6,188 nucleotides of DNA from an uncultured Clostridium sp. Lineage in GTDB: Bacteria > Bacillota_A > Clostridia > TANB77 > CAG-508. Shown here in pieces: positions 1 through 5,105 of this stretch. The notes under the pieces were generated by a model. That model saw only the letters and a list, made by a program, of their open reading frames with translations. It did not search any database and was not told where the DNA came from. Made by a program: the position numbers and the translations under genes. Within the stretch, counting starts at the first letter, position 1; every line of letters begins with the position of its first letter. The stretch is from contig CATOLW010000077.1 in assembly GCA_951800935.1 (NCBI GenBank), forward strand, positions 1 to 6,188, written 5' to 3'.

Positions 1-69
1 GAGCTACAGCTGCATAAAAATTTAAGCCTAAATTAGTATAGCATAATTTGATAAAAATTACAAATAAAT

Positions 70-132
70 TTGCAGTTTTGGGGAACTATTGGGGAACGCC
101 TCGAAACCGATTCCTCAAATCCCTTGCTGTAA
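70..132 (+). pseudogene. Possible 3' end remnant of a tyrosine integrase
   Basis: An in-frame stretch reads L-Q-F-W-G-T-I-G-E-R-L-E-T-D-S-S-N-P-L-L and stops at TAA 130-132. The same frame is closed upstream by stops at 34, 49 and 52, so only about 20 codons are open. A W-G-T-(I/V)-G-E segment close to the C-terminus, with the stop a few bases from a tRNA gene, resembles the tail of tyrosine recombinases that integrate into tRNA genes; this is from memory of the family, not a database match. Its position beside the truncated tRNA-Arg fits an element boundary. No catalytic residues are present, so the identification is weak. Confidence 0.25.
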
Positions 133-139
133 AGGATTT
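117..139. repeat. Short inverted repeat next to the tRNA-Arg break
   Basis: AAATCCCTT (117-125) and AAGGATTT (132-139) can pair with one bulged base around a 6-nt loop. It lies between the truncated tRNA and the integrase-like tail. It has no T-run, so it does not look like a terminator. It could be part of an attachment site or of the lost element's end. Confidence 0.3.
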
Positions 140-142
140 TAG

Positions 143-196
<54 letters not shown>

Positions 197-274
197 ATAC
201 TTTATTATTATAACTGCAAATGATTGAATTTTCAAGAGAAAATGAAAAAAACTTTAAAAAAATCAAAAAAAATC

Positions 275-303
275 TTGCAAAACCATTTGAAATATGTTAT
301 TAT
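275..303 (+). promoter_or_regulatory. Sigma-A-type promoter for tRNA-Pro
   Basis: A -35 box TTGCAA (275-280) and a -10 box TATTAT (298-303) are separated by exactly 17 bp, with an extended -10 TGT at 295-297. Initiation would fall about 25 nt upstream of the tRNA 5' end, leaving a short leader to be removed by RNase P. Confidence 0.7.
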
Positions 304-333
304 ATATAAGTCTTAAACAAAGACACATATTAT

Positions 334-409
334 CGAGGCGTAGCGCAGTTGGTAGCGCGCGTGGTTTGGGACCATGAGGTCGCAGGTTCGATCCCTGTCG
401 CCTCGACCA
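334..409 (+). tRNA. tRNA-Pro(UGG)
   Basis: A complete cloverleaf is visible: acceptor CGAGGCG/CGCCTCG (334-340 and 399-405), D-stem GCGC/GCGC, anticodon stem CGTGG/CCATG with one G-T pair, loop TTTGGGA with anticodon TGG at 367-369, T-arm GCAGG-TTCGATC-CCTGT, discriminator A and encoded CCA (407-409). UGG can read all four proline codons by wobble. The gene is monocistronic, with its own promoter upstream and a hairpin terminator just downstream. Confidence 0.97.
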
Positions 410-416
410 GTAAAGT

Positions 417-458
417 AAAAATAGTAAGGCTTGATAGTTTTACTATTTTTTGTTTTTT
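417..458 (+). terminator. Rho-independent terminator after tRNA-Pro
   Basis: An 11-bp perfect stem (417-427 with 440-450) encloses a 12-nt loop and is followed by a T-rich tract broken by one G. The stem is AT-rich, but its position 8 nt after the tRNA 3' end and its tail make termination likely. Confidence 0.75.
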
Positions 459-489
459 AATAAACGAAAAATAGATAAGATAATAATTT

Positions 490-570
490 ATGAAAATTAT
501 AGAATTTATTCAAAGCAACAAAGAATATTTAGAAGACTTAATAACGAGAAGTACCTATCATTCAAATTAA
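490..570 (+). pseudogene. N-terminal remnant of a Fic-family gene
   Basis: A 26-codon frame reads MKIIEFIQSNKEYLEDL followed by I-T-R-S-T-Y-H-S-N, then TAA. The D-L-I-T-R-S-T-Y-H-S-N segment matches the N-terminal helix of Fic proteins, where it normally continues as (A/K)-I-E-G-x-T-L and leads to the Fic fold with its HPFxxGNG motif (AMP transfer to target proteins). Nothing beyond H-S-N is recognisable here in any frame, and there is no clear ribosome binding site. The break is a stop codon with loss of the rest, not a CGG-type shift. It is probably the residue of a deletion. Assignment rests on about 12 characteristic residues. Confidence 0.5.
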
Positions 571-576
571 AAAGAA

Positions 577-622
577 CATAAAAATAGAACTAGATTACTT
601 GGCTTAAGAAGAAATCTAGTTC
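577..622 (-). terminator. Terminator for the minus-strand oxidoreductase gene
   Basis: A 10-bp perfect stem, GAACTAGATT (587-596) with AATCTAGTTC (613-622), has a 16-nt loop. On the minus strand it is followed by a T-rich tract (complement of 577-586). On the plus strand the following bases are A-rich, so only the minus orientation works. It lies about 110 nt past the stop codon of the oxidoreductase gene. Confidence 0.6.
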
Positions 623-729
623 AATAAACAAAAAATAAACATATAAAACATATAAATATATGATTTATTAAGCAAATTGTAGCAAAAAAACATGAACAAG
701 TCAATAAAAAACAACAAAAAAATCAAAAA

Positions 730-2246
730 TTAGTCATTATCTAACAAATAACGTTTTAAATCTTTAAAAGCGGGCTCATAAATATTTTTACCCTGATAAT
801 CAAAACGAGAACCATGACAAGGACAATCCCAAGTCTTATCCACATCATTCCAAGAAAGCAAACAACCGTAAATGAGTACAAATAGGCTTAACAGCATAAA
901 TTTTTCCTTCTGGACTTTTATAAATACCAATCTTTTCATTTTGAACTTCAATAATACTACCAGAATCATTTTCAATTTCATCAAAAGACATATTAGCAGA
1001 TTTGAATTTATCAAAAAATAAAGAGTTAGTAGACTGAACTAACATATTTTTCATCTCATCCCTATTTTTAATAGGTTTTAAGAGAGAAGGTTTAAACAAA
1101 TAAGCATAAGGATTAGCTTTGCCACAAATTTCATCTGTAATAATATTAGCAGCTACATTTGATAAAGTCATACCCCATTTTTTAAAACCAGTACCAACAA
1201 ATACATTTGGCAAAGTAGGAGAATATTGACCAATATAAGGGATTTTATCAAGAGAAATACAATCTCTAGTATTCCAACGATATAAGATTTCACAATTAGG
1301 ATAAAACTTTCTAGCTTCCTGCTCTAAAATGCCATAAGTATCTTGATAACAAGAAGGCTTACCAGTTTTGTGGTCACTACCTCCAATTAGCAAGAGTTCT
1401 TTTCCATCATATTTAACCGTTCGATAAGAAAAAGTAGGACTGCTAGCATTAATATACATATCATTAAAAAGACTCTTTTTTGTATCGACAGCAATTAAAT
1501 AAGATGTGGATTGATACATCTTAACAAAATAAAAACCGTGGAAAGTTAAGAAAAGGATAATGACTGGCTACAATTACATATTTACTTTTTACAGAAGCAT
1601 TTGATGTAGAAACAAGATAAGTAGAATCTACATTTTTTTCAACTGAGGTAACAACTGAATTAGTAAAAATTTTACCATGATAAGAAGAAATACTGTCACA
1701 TAAACCATATAGATATTTTAAAGGATGAAATTGAGCTTGATTTTTAAAACAAATGCTACCCTCAATTTTAAAAGGAAGACCTGTCTTTGTTACAAATTCA
1801 CAAGGAAAACCAAGAGACTCCACACTAGAAACTTCTTTTTTGATTGCTTTCAACTCTGATTTATTAGTGGTATATACATAACTATTTTGATAAGCAAAAT
1901 CACATTTGATTTTTTCTTTATCAATAATTTGCTTTATATTAGTAATTGCTTGTTCATTTGAAGCAAGATAATCAGAAGCAAATTTTTTTCCATAAGAATG
2001 AATCAAATAGTCATAAAATAAATTATGTTGGCTTGTGATTTTTGCAGTTGTATGGCCAATAGCTTTTGTGCCAATAGCATCAGCTTTTTCAAGAACAACA
2101 ACTTGGAGACCTAACTTACTTAAATAATAAGCACAAGAAAGACCAAAAATTCCGCTACCTATAATACAAACATCAGCTTCCAAAGCACTAGAAAGGGAAG
2201 GATATTTAATTGTTTTTTTCATAGAATCTAACCATAAAGAATCCAT
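730..2246 (-). CDS. FAD-dependent oxidoreductase with C-terminal Rieske domain (YhfW-like), in three frames joined by two +1 shifts
   Basis: The gene starts at ATG 2246-2244 with AGGAGGT (2252-2258) five bases upstream and stops at TAA 732-730. Residues 25-53 form an FAD Rossmann fold (G30-S-G32-I-F-G35, E53), followed by G-H-T-T-A-K-I-T at 64-71, typical of the YhfW branch of DAO-type oxidoreductases. The C-terminus is a Rieske [2Fe-2S] domain: ligands C456, H458, C474, H477 and disulphide pair C461/C476. The zero frame dies at residue 241; skipping C1538 and then C868 gives a continuous 504-residue protein (236+223+45), normal for the family. Both breaks are at A-CGG-T. The protein is probably a cytoplasmic amine-type oxidase or dehydrogenase; the substrate is unknown. 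It is monocistronic, divergent from the aminopeptidase. If the shifts are not made, it is a pseudogene. Confidence 0.85.
866..868 (-). other. +1 shift site 2 (TTA CGG TTG), inside the Rieske motif
   Basis: After C-T-H-L the current-frame codon is CGG; continuing gives R-L-F-A-F-L-E and a stop. Omitting C868 reads GGT TGT TTG CTT, restoring C-T-H-L-G-C-L-L-S-W, the conserved first cluster-binding box of Rieske proteins. The disulphide cysteine C461 and both later ligands lie beyond the shift. That an extra base is present relative to the family sequence is near certain; whether the ribosome skips it is inference. Confidence 0.85.
1536..1538 (-). other. +1 shift site 1 (CCA CGG TTT), codon 237 of the oxidoreductase
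   Basis: The zero frame reads [10 protein letters not shown] and then CGG, continuing R-F-L-F-C-stop. Omitting C1538 reads GGT TTT TAT TTT GTT AAG, giving [14 protein letters not shown], the expected family sequence. A single T removed from the following T-run would also restore the frame, but it would leave R instead of the conserved G. Confidence 0.8.
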
Positions 2247-2288
2247 TTTGTACCTCCTAAAAATAGTATAACCAAATTTTAGGAATAA

Positions 2289-2294
2289 ATTATA
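2289..2294 (-). promoter_or_regulatory. Candidate -10 box for the oxidoreductase gene
   Basis: On the minus strand TATAAT occurs at 2294-2289, about 43 nt upstream of the start codon, but no good -35 box lies at 16-18 bp. A second candidate, TATACT at 2270-2265, would start transcription inside the ribosome binding site and is less likely. Confidence 0.35.
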
Positions 2295-2321
2295 AAAAAA
2301 CTGGAAAAATAAATAATAGTG

Positions 2322-2330
2322 TGATAAAAT
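2322..2330 (+). promoter_or_regulatory. Candidate extended -10 promoter for the aminopeptidase gene
   Basis: TGA followed by TAAAAT (2325-2330) fits an extended -10 element; the -35 region (TGGAAA at 2302-2307, 17-bp spacer) is weak. Transcription would start just before the leader hairpin at 2338-2367. Confidence 0.4.
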
Positions 2331-2337
2331 TGCAAAG

Positions 2338-2367
2338 AGGGATTAGGGGACGTTCCTTAAAATCCCT
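2338..2367 (+). repeat. GC-richer leader hairpin upstream of the aminopeptidase gene
   Basis: AGGGATT (2338-2344) pairs perfectly with AATCCCT (2361-2367). The inner part AGGGGACGTTCCTT can extend the fold with G-C and G-T pairs. It stands out from its AT-rich surroundings. It has no T-tail and lies 11 nt before the ribosome binding site, so it is not a terminator. It could be a dispersed REP-like palindrome or a 5' leader structure; only a genome-wide search can tell. Confidence 0.5.
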
Positions 2368-2390
2368 GGAAGAAGAAAGGAAGGATAAGA

Positions 2391-3788
2391 ATGGGAGAAG
2401 AACTAAAAGAAAAACTTTTTAATCAAAAGGAAAACGGATGGGATAGTGTAGATGACAGAAAAAAAGAAGAAATTTTCAAATTATCTAAAAATTATATGGA
2501 TTTTTTAAATATAGCAAAAACAGAAAGAGAGTTTATTAAACAAGCTAGAAAATTAGCTGATAGTAACGGTTTTAGAGATATTATAGAATTTGAAACCTTA
2601 AAACCAGGGGATAAAGTATATTTTATAAATAGAGAAAAAAGTATGTACTTAGCCATTATAGGAGAAGAAAGTATTGAAAATGGAATGCATATTATTGGTT
2701 CTCATGTGGATTCACCAAGATTGGATCTAAAACCAAATCCATTGTATGAAGATACAGGGTTTGCTTATTTTAAAACACATTATTATGGAGGAATCAAAAA
2801 ATATCAATGGACAACAATTCCTTTAAGTATTCATGGCGTAATTGTTAAAACAAATGGAGAAAAAATAGAAGTAAACATTGGAGAAGATGAAAATGATCCA
2901 ATCTTTACCATTACAGATTTACTACCACATTTAGCACAAGACCAAATGGAGAAAAAATTAAAAAATGGAATTGAAGGAGAAGACTTGAACTTATTGATTG
3001 GAAGCATTCCATATCAAGATAAAAAAGTAGCAGAAAAAGTAAAATTAAATGTTTTAAATATTTTAAATCAAAAATATGGTATTACAGAAGTTGATTTTAC
3101 AAGCTCTGAATTAGAATTAGTACCAGCATTTAGAGCAAGAAGCTTAGGGTTTGATGAAAGCATGGTAGCAGCTTATGGGCAAGATGACAAAGTATGTGCT
3201 TATACTTCACTAGTTGCTATGATGGAATTAGAACATGTTAAAAACACAGCAGTTTGTATTTTATCAGATAAAGAAGAAATTGGAAGCATGGGAAACACAG
3301 GAATGGAATCTCATATGTTTGACTTCTTTATCTCAGAAATGTTAAACAAATTACAAATTAATCGACCAAACTTACTAGACAAAGTATTTTGTTTCTCAAA
3401 GATGCTGTCATCTGATGTAGATGCGGGATTTGACCCAATTTATAGCTCAGTATCAGACAAAACAAATGCAGGATTTTTAGGAAAAGGAATAGCATTAGTA
3501 AAATATACTGGAGCAAGAGGAAAATCTGGAGCATCGGATGCCAATGCAGAATATGTAGCTTGGGTAAGAAATGTTTTAGAAAAAAGTGATATTAAATATC
3601 AATTAACTGAGTTAGGAAAAGTAGATATTGGTGGTGGAGGAACCATTGCTTATATTCTAGCAAATAAAGGAACTGACGTAATTGATTGTGGTGTACCAGT
3701 ATTATGTATGCATGCACCTTATGAAGTAACTAGCAAATATGATGTTTATTCTGCTTATGAAACGTATAAAGCTTTTTGGAAAGAATAA
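2391..3788 (+). CDS. M18-family zinc aminopeptidase
   Basis: This is a 465-residue cytoplasmic metallo-aminopeptidase that removes N-terminal residues from peptides, as M18 enzymes (aspartyl aminopeptidase and yeast aminopeptidase I type) do. Visible motifs are G-S-H105-V-D107-S-P-R-L-D-L-K-P, G-Q-D-D266-K, D-K-E295-E296-I-G-S-M-G, S-S-D342-V-D-A-G and M-H441-A-P-Y-E-V near the end. These cover the expected zinc ligands and the catalytic glutamate. Length is normal for the bacterial branch. The start is set by AGGAAGGA (2378-2385), five bases before ATG. It has no signal peptide or membrane segment. It is monocistronic, with its own leader hairpin and a strong terminator. It contains no in-frame CGG codon and is unbroken. 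Substrate preference cannot be read from sequence. Confidence 0.93.
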   Translation: MGEELKEKLFNQKENGWDSVDDRKKEEIFKLSKNYMDFLNIAKTEREFIKQARKLADSNGFRDIIEFETLKPGDKVYFINREKSMYLAIIGEESIENGMHIIGSHVDSPRLDLKPNPLYEDTGFAYFKTHYYGGIKKYQWTTIPLSIHGVIVKTNGEKIEVNIGEDENDPIFTITDLLPHLAQDQMEKKLKNGIEGEDLNLLIGSIPYQDKKVAEKVKLNVLNILNQKYGITEVDFTSSELELVPAFRARSLGFDESMVAAYGQDDKVCAYTSLVAMMELEHVKNTAVCILSDKEEIGSMGNTGMESHMFDFFISEMLNKLQINRPNLLDKVFCFSKMLSSDVDAGFDPIYSSVSDKTNAGFLGKGIALVKYTGARGKSGASDANAEYVAWVRNVLEKSDIKYQLTELGKVDIGGGGTIAYILANKGTDVIDCGVPVLCMHAPYEVTSKYDVYSAYETYKAFWKE

Positions 3789-3796
3789 ATAAAATA

Positions 3797-3835
3797 GAAA
3801 CGACAAAAGAAGTGAATCTTTTGTCGTTTTTTATT
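3797..3835 (+). terminator. Bidirectional terminator between aminopeptidase and XRE gene
   Basis: A 12-bp perfect stem (AAACGACAAAAG at 3798-3809 with 3818-3829), extendable to 13 bp with a 6-nt loop, is followed by a T-run on the plus strand. On the minus strand the complement CTATTTTATTTA also supplies a T-rich tail. The hairpin starts 9 nt after the aminopeptidase stop and abuts the XRE stop at 3833-3831, so it probably serves both convergent genes. Confidence 0.85.
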
Positions 3836-4172
3836 TCATATTTTGCAACAAGTCAATCATAGAGTTAATAAAATCTTTTTTCTCATCAGAAAGAGTAGAA
3901 AGCTTTTCTGAAATTTCTATATTTTTAGCAGTTTCTTCATGAGTAATAAAAGAAGAATAAATAGTATTAGGAGTAATTCCTAAAATGTTCATATAATTAA
4001 TTAAAGTTTGTGTTTTTACTCCATTATTTCCATTTTCAATTCTAGAAATATATTTTAAAGAAATTCCTAATTTTTCAGATAATTGCTCTTGTGTTAATTT
4101 GTTTTTCACACGAAAATCTCGTAATATTTTACCAAAATTTTTATCAATATCAGATTTCGAAACAGAACTCAT
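3831..4172 (-). CDS. XRE/Cro-family transcriptional regulator
   Basis: This 113-residue protein has an HTH_3 domain at about residues 13-68. The helix-turn-helix is L-T-Q-E-Q-L-S-E-K-L-G-I-S-L-K-Y-I-S-R (26-44), followed by the typical I-E-N-G. The remaining 45 residues are a predicted helical tail (S-E-K-L-S-T-L-S-D-E-K-K-D-F-I), seen in many small repressors and possibly a dimerisation segment. ATG 4172-4170 is preceded by GGAGGT (4178-4183) at five bases. It is divergent from the 44-codon gene at 4414, and AGTAT repeats overlap its own -10 box, suggesting autoregulation. There is no phage gene nearby to support a prophage origin. The first part of the promoter region and the domain are clear; targets are inferred. 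Confidence 0.9.
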   Translation of the reverse strand: MSSVSKSDIDKNFGKILRDFRVKNKLTQEQLSEKLGISLKYISRIENGNNGVKTQTLINYMNILGITPNTIYSSFITHEETAKNIEISEKLSTLSDEKKDFINSMIDLLQNMK

Positions 4173-4194
4173 TTCGTACCTCCATACAATCCAA

Positions 4195-4211
4195 AGTATT
4201 AATATTAGTAT
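4195..4211. promoter_or_regulatory. Candidate operator 1 (AGTAT pair) over the XRE -10 box
   Basis: Two AGTAT pentamers start exactly 12 bp apart (4195-4199 and 4207-4211); the second overlaps the XRE -10 box. The same arrangement recurs at 4333-4349. A further AGTAT in the opposite orientation lies near 4251-4255 (ATACT). Likely a repressor site, by inference only. Confidence 0.4.
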
Positions 4212-4235
4212 AACAAGATGCTAAAAAATGTTGAA
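4207..4235 (-). promoter_or_regulatory. Promoter of the XRE gene
   Basis: On the minus strand a -10 TATACT (4212-4207) is preceded by an extended TGT (4215-4213). A weak -35 (TCAACA at 4234-4229 or TTCAAC at 4235-4230) lies 16-17 bp upstream. Initiation would be about 28 nt before the start codon. Confidence 0.6.
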
Positions 4236-4291
4236 CACATTAATACTACAACTGTTATGAAATTTAATGGCACTAAATTTTTTTAAAACAC

Positions 4292-4320
4292 TTGAATTTA
4301 CAAGTTAAATATGATATTAT
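4292..4320 (+). promoter_or_regulatory. Promoter of the 44-codon gene
   Basis: TTGAAT (4292-4297) and TATTAT (4315-4320) are 17 bp apart, with an extended -10 TGA at 4312-4314. An inverted repeat ACTTG/CAAGT (4290-4294 and 4301-4305) overlaps the -35 box. Transcription would start near 4327, giving a leader of about 87 nt. Confidence 0.7.
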
Positions 4321-4332
4321 GGACAAAAAGAA

Positions 4333-4349
4333 AGTATCACTAATAGTAT
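4333..4349. promoter_or_regulatory. Candidate operator 2 (AGTAT pair) at the 44-codon gene's start of transcription
   Basis: AGTAT at 4333-4337 and 4345-4349 repeats the 12-bp spacing of the site over the XRE promoter, and both second pentamers are followed by (A/T)AC. It lies just past the predicted transcription start, where a bound repressor would block initiation or early elongation. Confidence 0.4.
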
Positions 4350-4413
4350 TACATTTAAAAATAAATATATTCTAAAAGTATAAAAAAATATAAATAAAAA
4401 GGGATGTAAAAAT

Positions 4414-4548
4414 ATGGTAAATGATGAAAAATATATAACTTTTCTAAAGCAAATTATAGCATGCATTAGTAAAGGAGACTATTATTCAGTCAAAGAGTTA
4501 TCTCAGTTGGAGTTAGAAAAAATGGAAAAATACCAGAAGAAAACATAG
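4414..4548 (+). CDS. Small protein of unknown function (44 aa)
   Basis: This frame encodes a 44-residue, charged, probably helical protein with no signal peptide or membrane segment. It begins M-V-N-D-E-K-Y-I-T-F-L-K-Q-I-I and ends E-L-E-K-M-E-K-Y-Q-K-K-T; a central G-D-Y-Y-S-V-K-E-L-S segment may link two helices. I do not recognise a named family. It is supported as a gene by a strong extended -10 promoter upstream and a terminator starting one base after its TAG stop. The ribosome binding site is weak (AAGGGATG, about 10 nt upstream). Its divergence from the XRE gene, with shared repeat sequences, suggests it is a target of that regulator. An antitoxin-like or anti-repressor role is possible but unsupported. 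Confidence 0.7.
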   Translation: MVNDEKYITFLKQIIACISKGDYYSVKELSQLELEKMEKYQKKT

Positions 4549-4549
4549 G

Positions 4550-4580
4550 AACTCAAATTAAAATATTTGAGTTTTTTTCT
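4550..4580 (+). terminator. Terminator of the 44-codon gene
   Basis: AACTCAAAT (4550-4558) pairs perfectly with ATTTGAGTT (4565-4573) around a 6-nt loop, followed by a run of T. The 3' arm also holds the -35 box of the next gene. Confidence 0.85.
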
Positions 4581-4595
4581 AATTTAAGATATACT
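4567..4595 (+). promoter_or_regulatory. Promoter of the GNAT-HD-membrane protein operon
   Basis: TTGAGT (4567-4572) and TATACT (4590-4595) are 17 bp apart. The -35 box is formed by the 3' arm of the upstream terminator hairpin. Initiation near 4602 leaves a short leader before the strong AGGAGGT at 4615-4621. Confidence 0.65.
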
Positions 4596-4625
4596 ATTAA
4601 TAAATTAAAAATCCAGGAGGTACCT

Positions 4626-5058
4626 ATGATAAGAAAATTTAGAGAAGAAGATACCACTAAAGTTATGACCATATGGACAAAAGGAAATTTCAAAGCACAT
4701 GACTTTATTGAAAAGGATTACTGGTTAGAAAACTTTAATCGAGTGAAAAATGAATATTTAGCAAAAGCAGATACTTATGTGTATACAGAGGAAGAAGAAA
4801 TAAAAGGCTTTATTAGTATTTTAGAAAATGAGTATATAGGTGCATTATTTATAAAGCAAGAGTTTTTAAGAGAGGGAATAGGAAGAAGATTACTAAATTA
4901 TTGTAAAGAGAGATATGATTATTTAACACTAAATGTGTATGAAAAAAATGTAAATGCTACTCTTTTTTATGTAGCAATGGGGTTTAAAAATAAAGAAAAT
5001 AGAATTGATGAAGCAACACGGTGAAAAGGAATATGTGATGGAATGGAGAAAAGAATAA
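4626..5058 (+). CDS. GNAT-family N-acetyltransferase (YjaB-like), in two frames joined by a +1 shift
   Basis: The protein transfers an acetyl group from acetyl-CoA to an amino group; the substrate is unknown. The start has AGGAGGT four bases before ATG. Residues 1-131 are in the zero frame, with the acetyl-CoA loop R82-E-G-I-G-R87 and the following N110-A-T-L-F-Y-V-A-M-G-F segment typical of motif B. The zero frame then reads CGG and TGA (5019-5024), ending after R132. Skipping C5019 reads GGT GAA AAG GAA TAT GTG ATG GAA TGG and ends at TAA 5056-5058, restoring D-E-A-T-G-E-K-E-Y-V-M-E-W-R-K-E, the family's closing beta strand, and giving 143 residues, the usual length. It is the first gene of a probable operon. 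If no shift occurs, the product lacks 11-12 C-terminal residues. Confidence 0.85.
5019..5021 (+). other. +1 shift site 3 (ACA CGG TGA), acetyltransferase codon 132
   Basis: The in-frame CGG is directly followed by TGA. Omitting C5019 turns CGG-TGA into GGT-GAA and restores the conserved end of the protein. Same A-CGG-T context as the two sites in the oxidoreductase gene, but on the opposite strand. The extra base relative to family sequence is well supported; decoding is inference. Confidence 0.85.
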
Positions 5059-5105
5059 AAGACTTCTTGCCAATCAATATAAGGCAGATAAAGGAAGATA
5101 ATGGA

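Noticed and set aside
630..730. A possible gene or repeat in the A/T-rich stretch before the oxidoreductase stop
   Set aside because: Only low-complexity ATATAAA runs with no start-stop frame of useful length or ribosome binding site.
730..1014. A separate 94-residue gene on the minus strand
   Set aside because: Only its last 45 codons (867-730) look like protein, and they are the Rieske C-terminus; the earlier part is the wrong frame of the middle segment.
845..1519. A separate 224-residue gene starting M-Y-Q-S-T-S on the minus strand
   Set aside because: It is the middle part of the oxidoreductase in a shifted frame: no ribosome binding site precedes its ATG, its sequence continues the upstream protein, and it runs into the Rieske domain.
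730..2246. Ordinary pseudogene decay of the oxidoreductase
   Set aside because: Not excluded, but less likely: only two lesions, both identical in type and context to the lesion in another gene, and all motifs are intact once the frame is restored.
866..5021. Systematic base-calling error at every AGGT motif
   Set aside because: Many AGGT motifs on both strands are unaltered (both tRNAs, the ribosome binding sites, 1073, 4846, 5777, and minus-strand 1781, 2109 and 2157), so a simple motif-wide error does not fit. A rarer error type still needs read data.
5022..5024. TGA recoded as tryptophan (genetic code 4)
   Set aside because: Tryptophan is written TGG throughout. Reading through this TGA in the zero frame gives no family sequence, whereas the +1 frame does.
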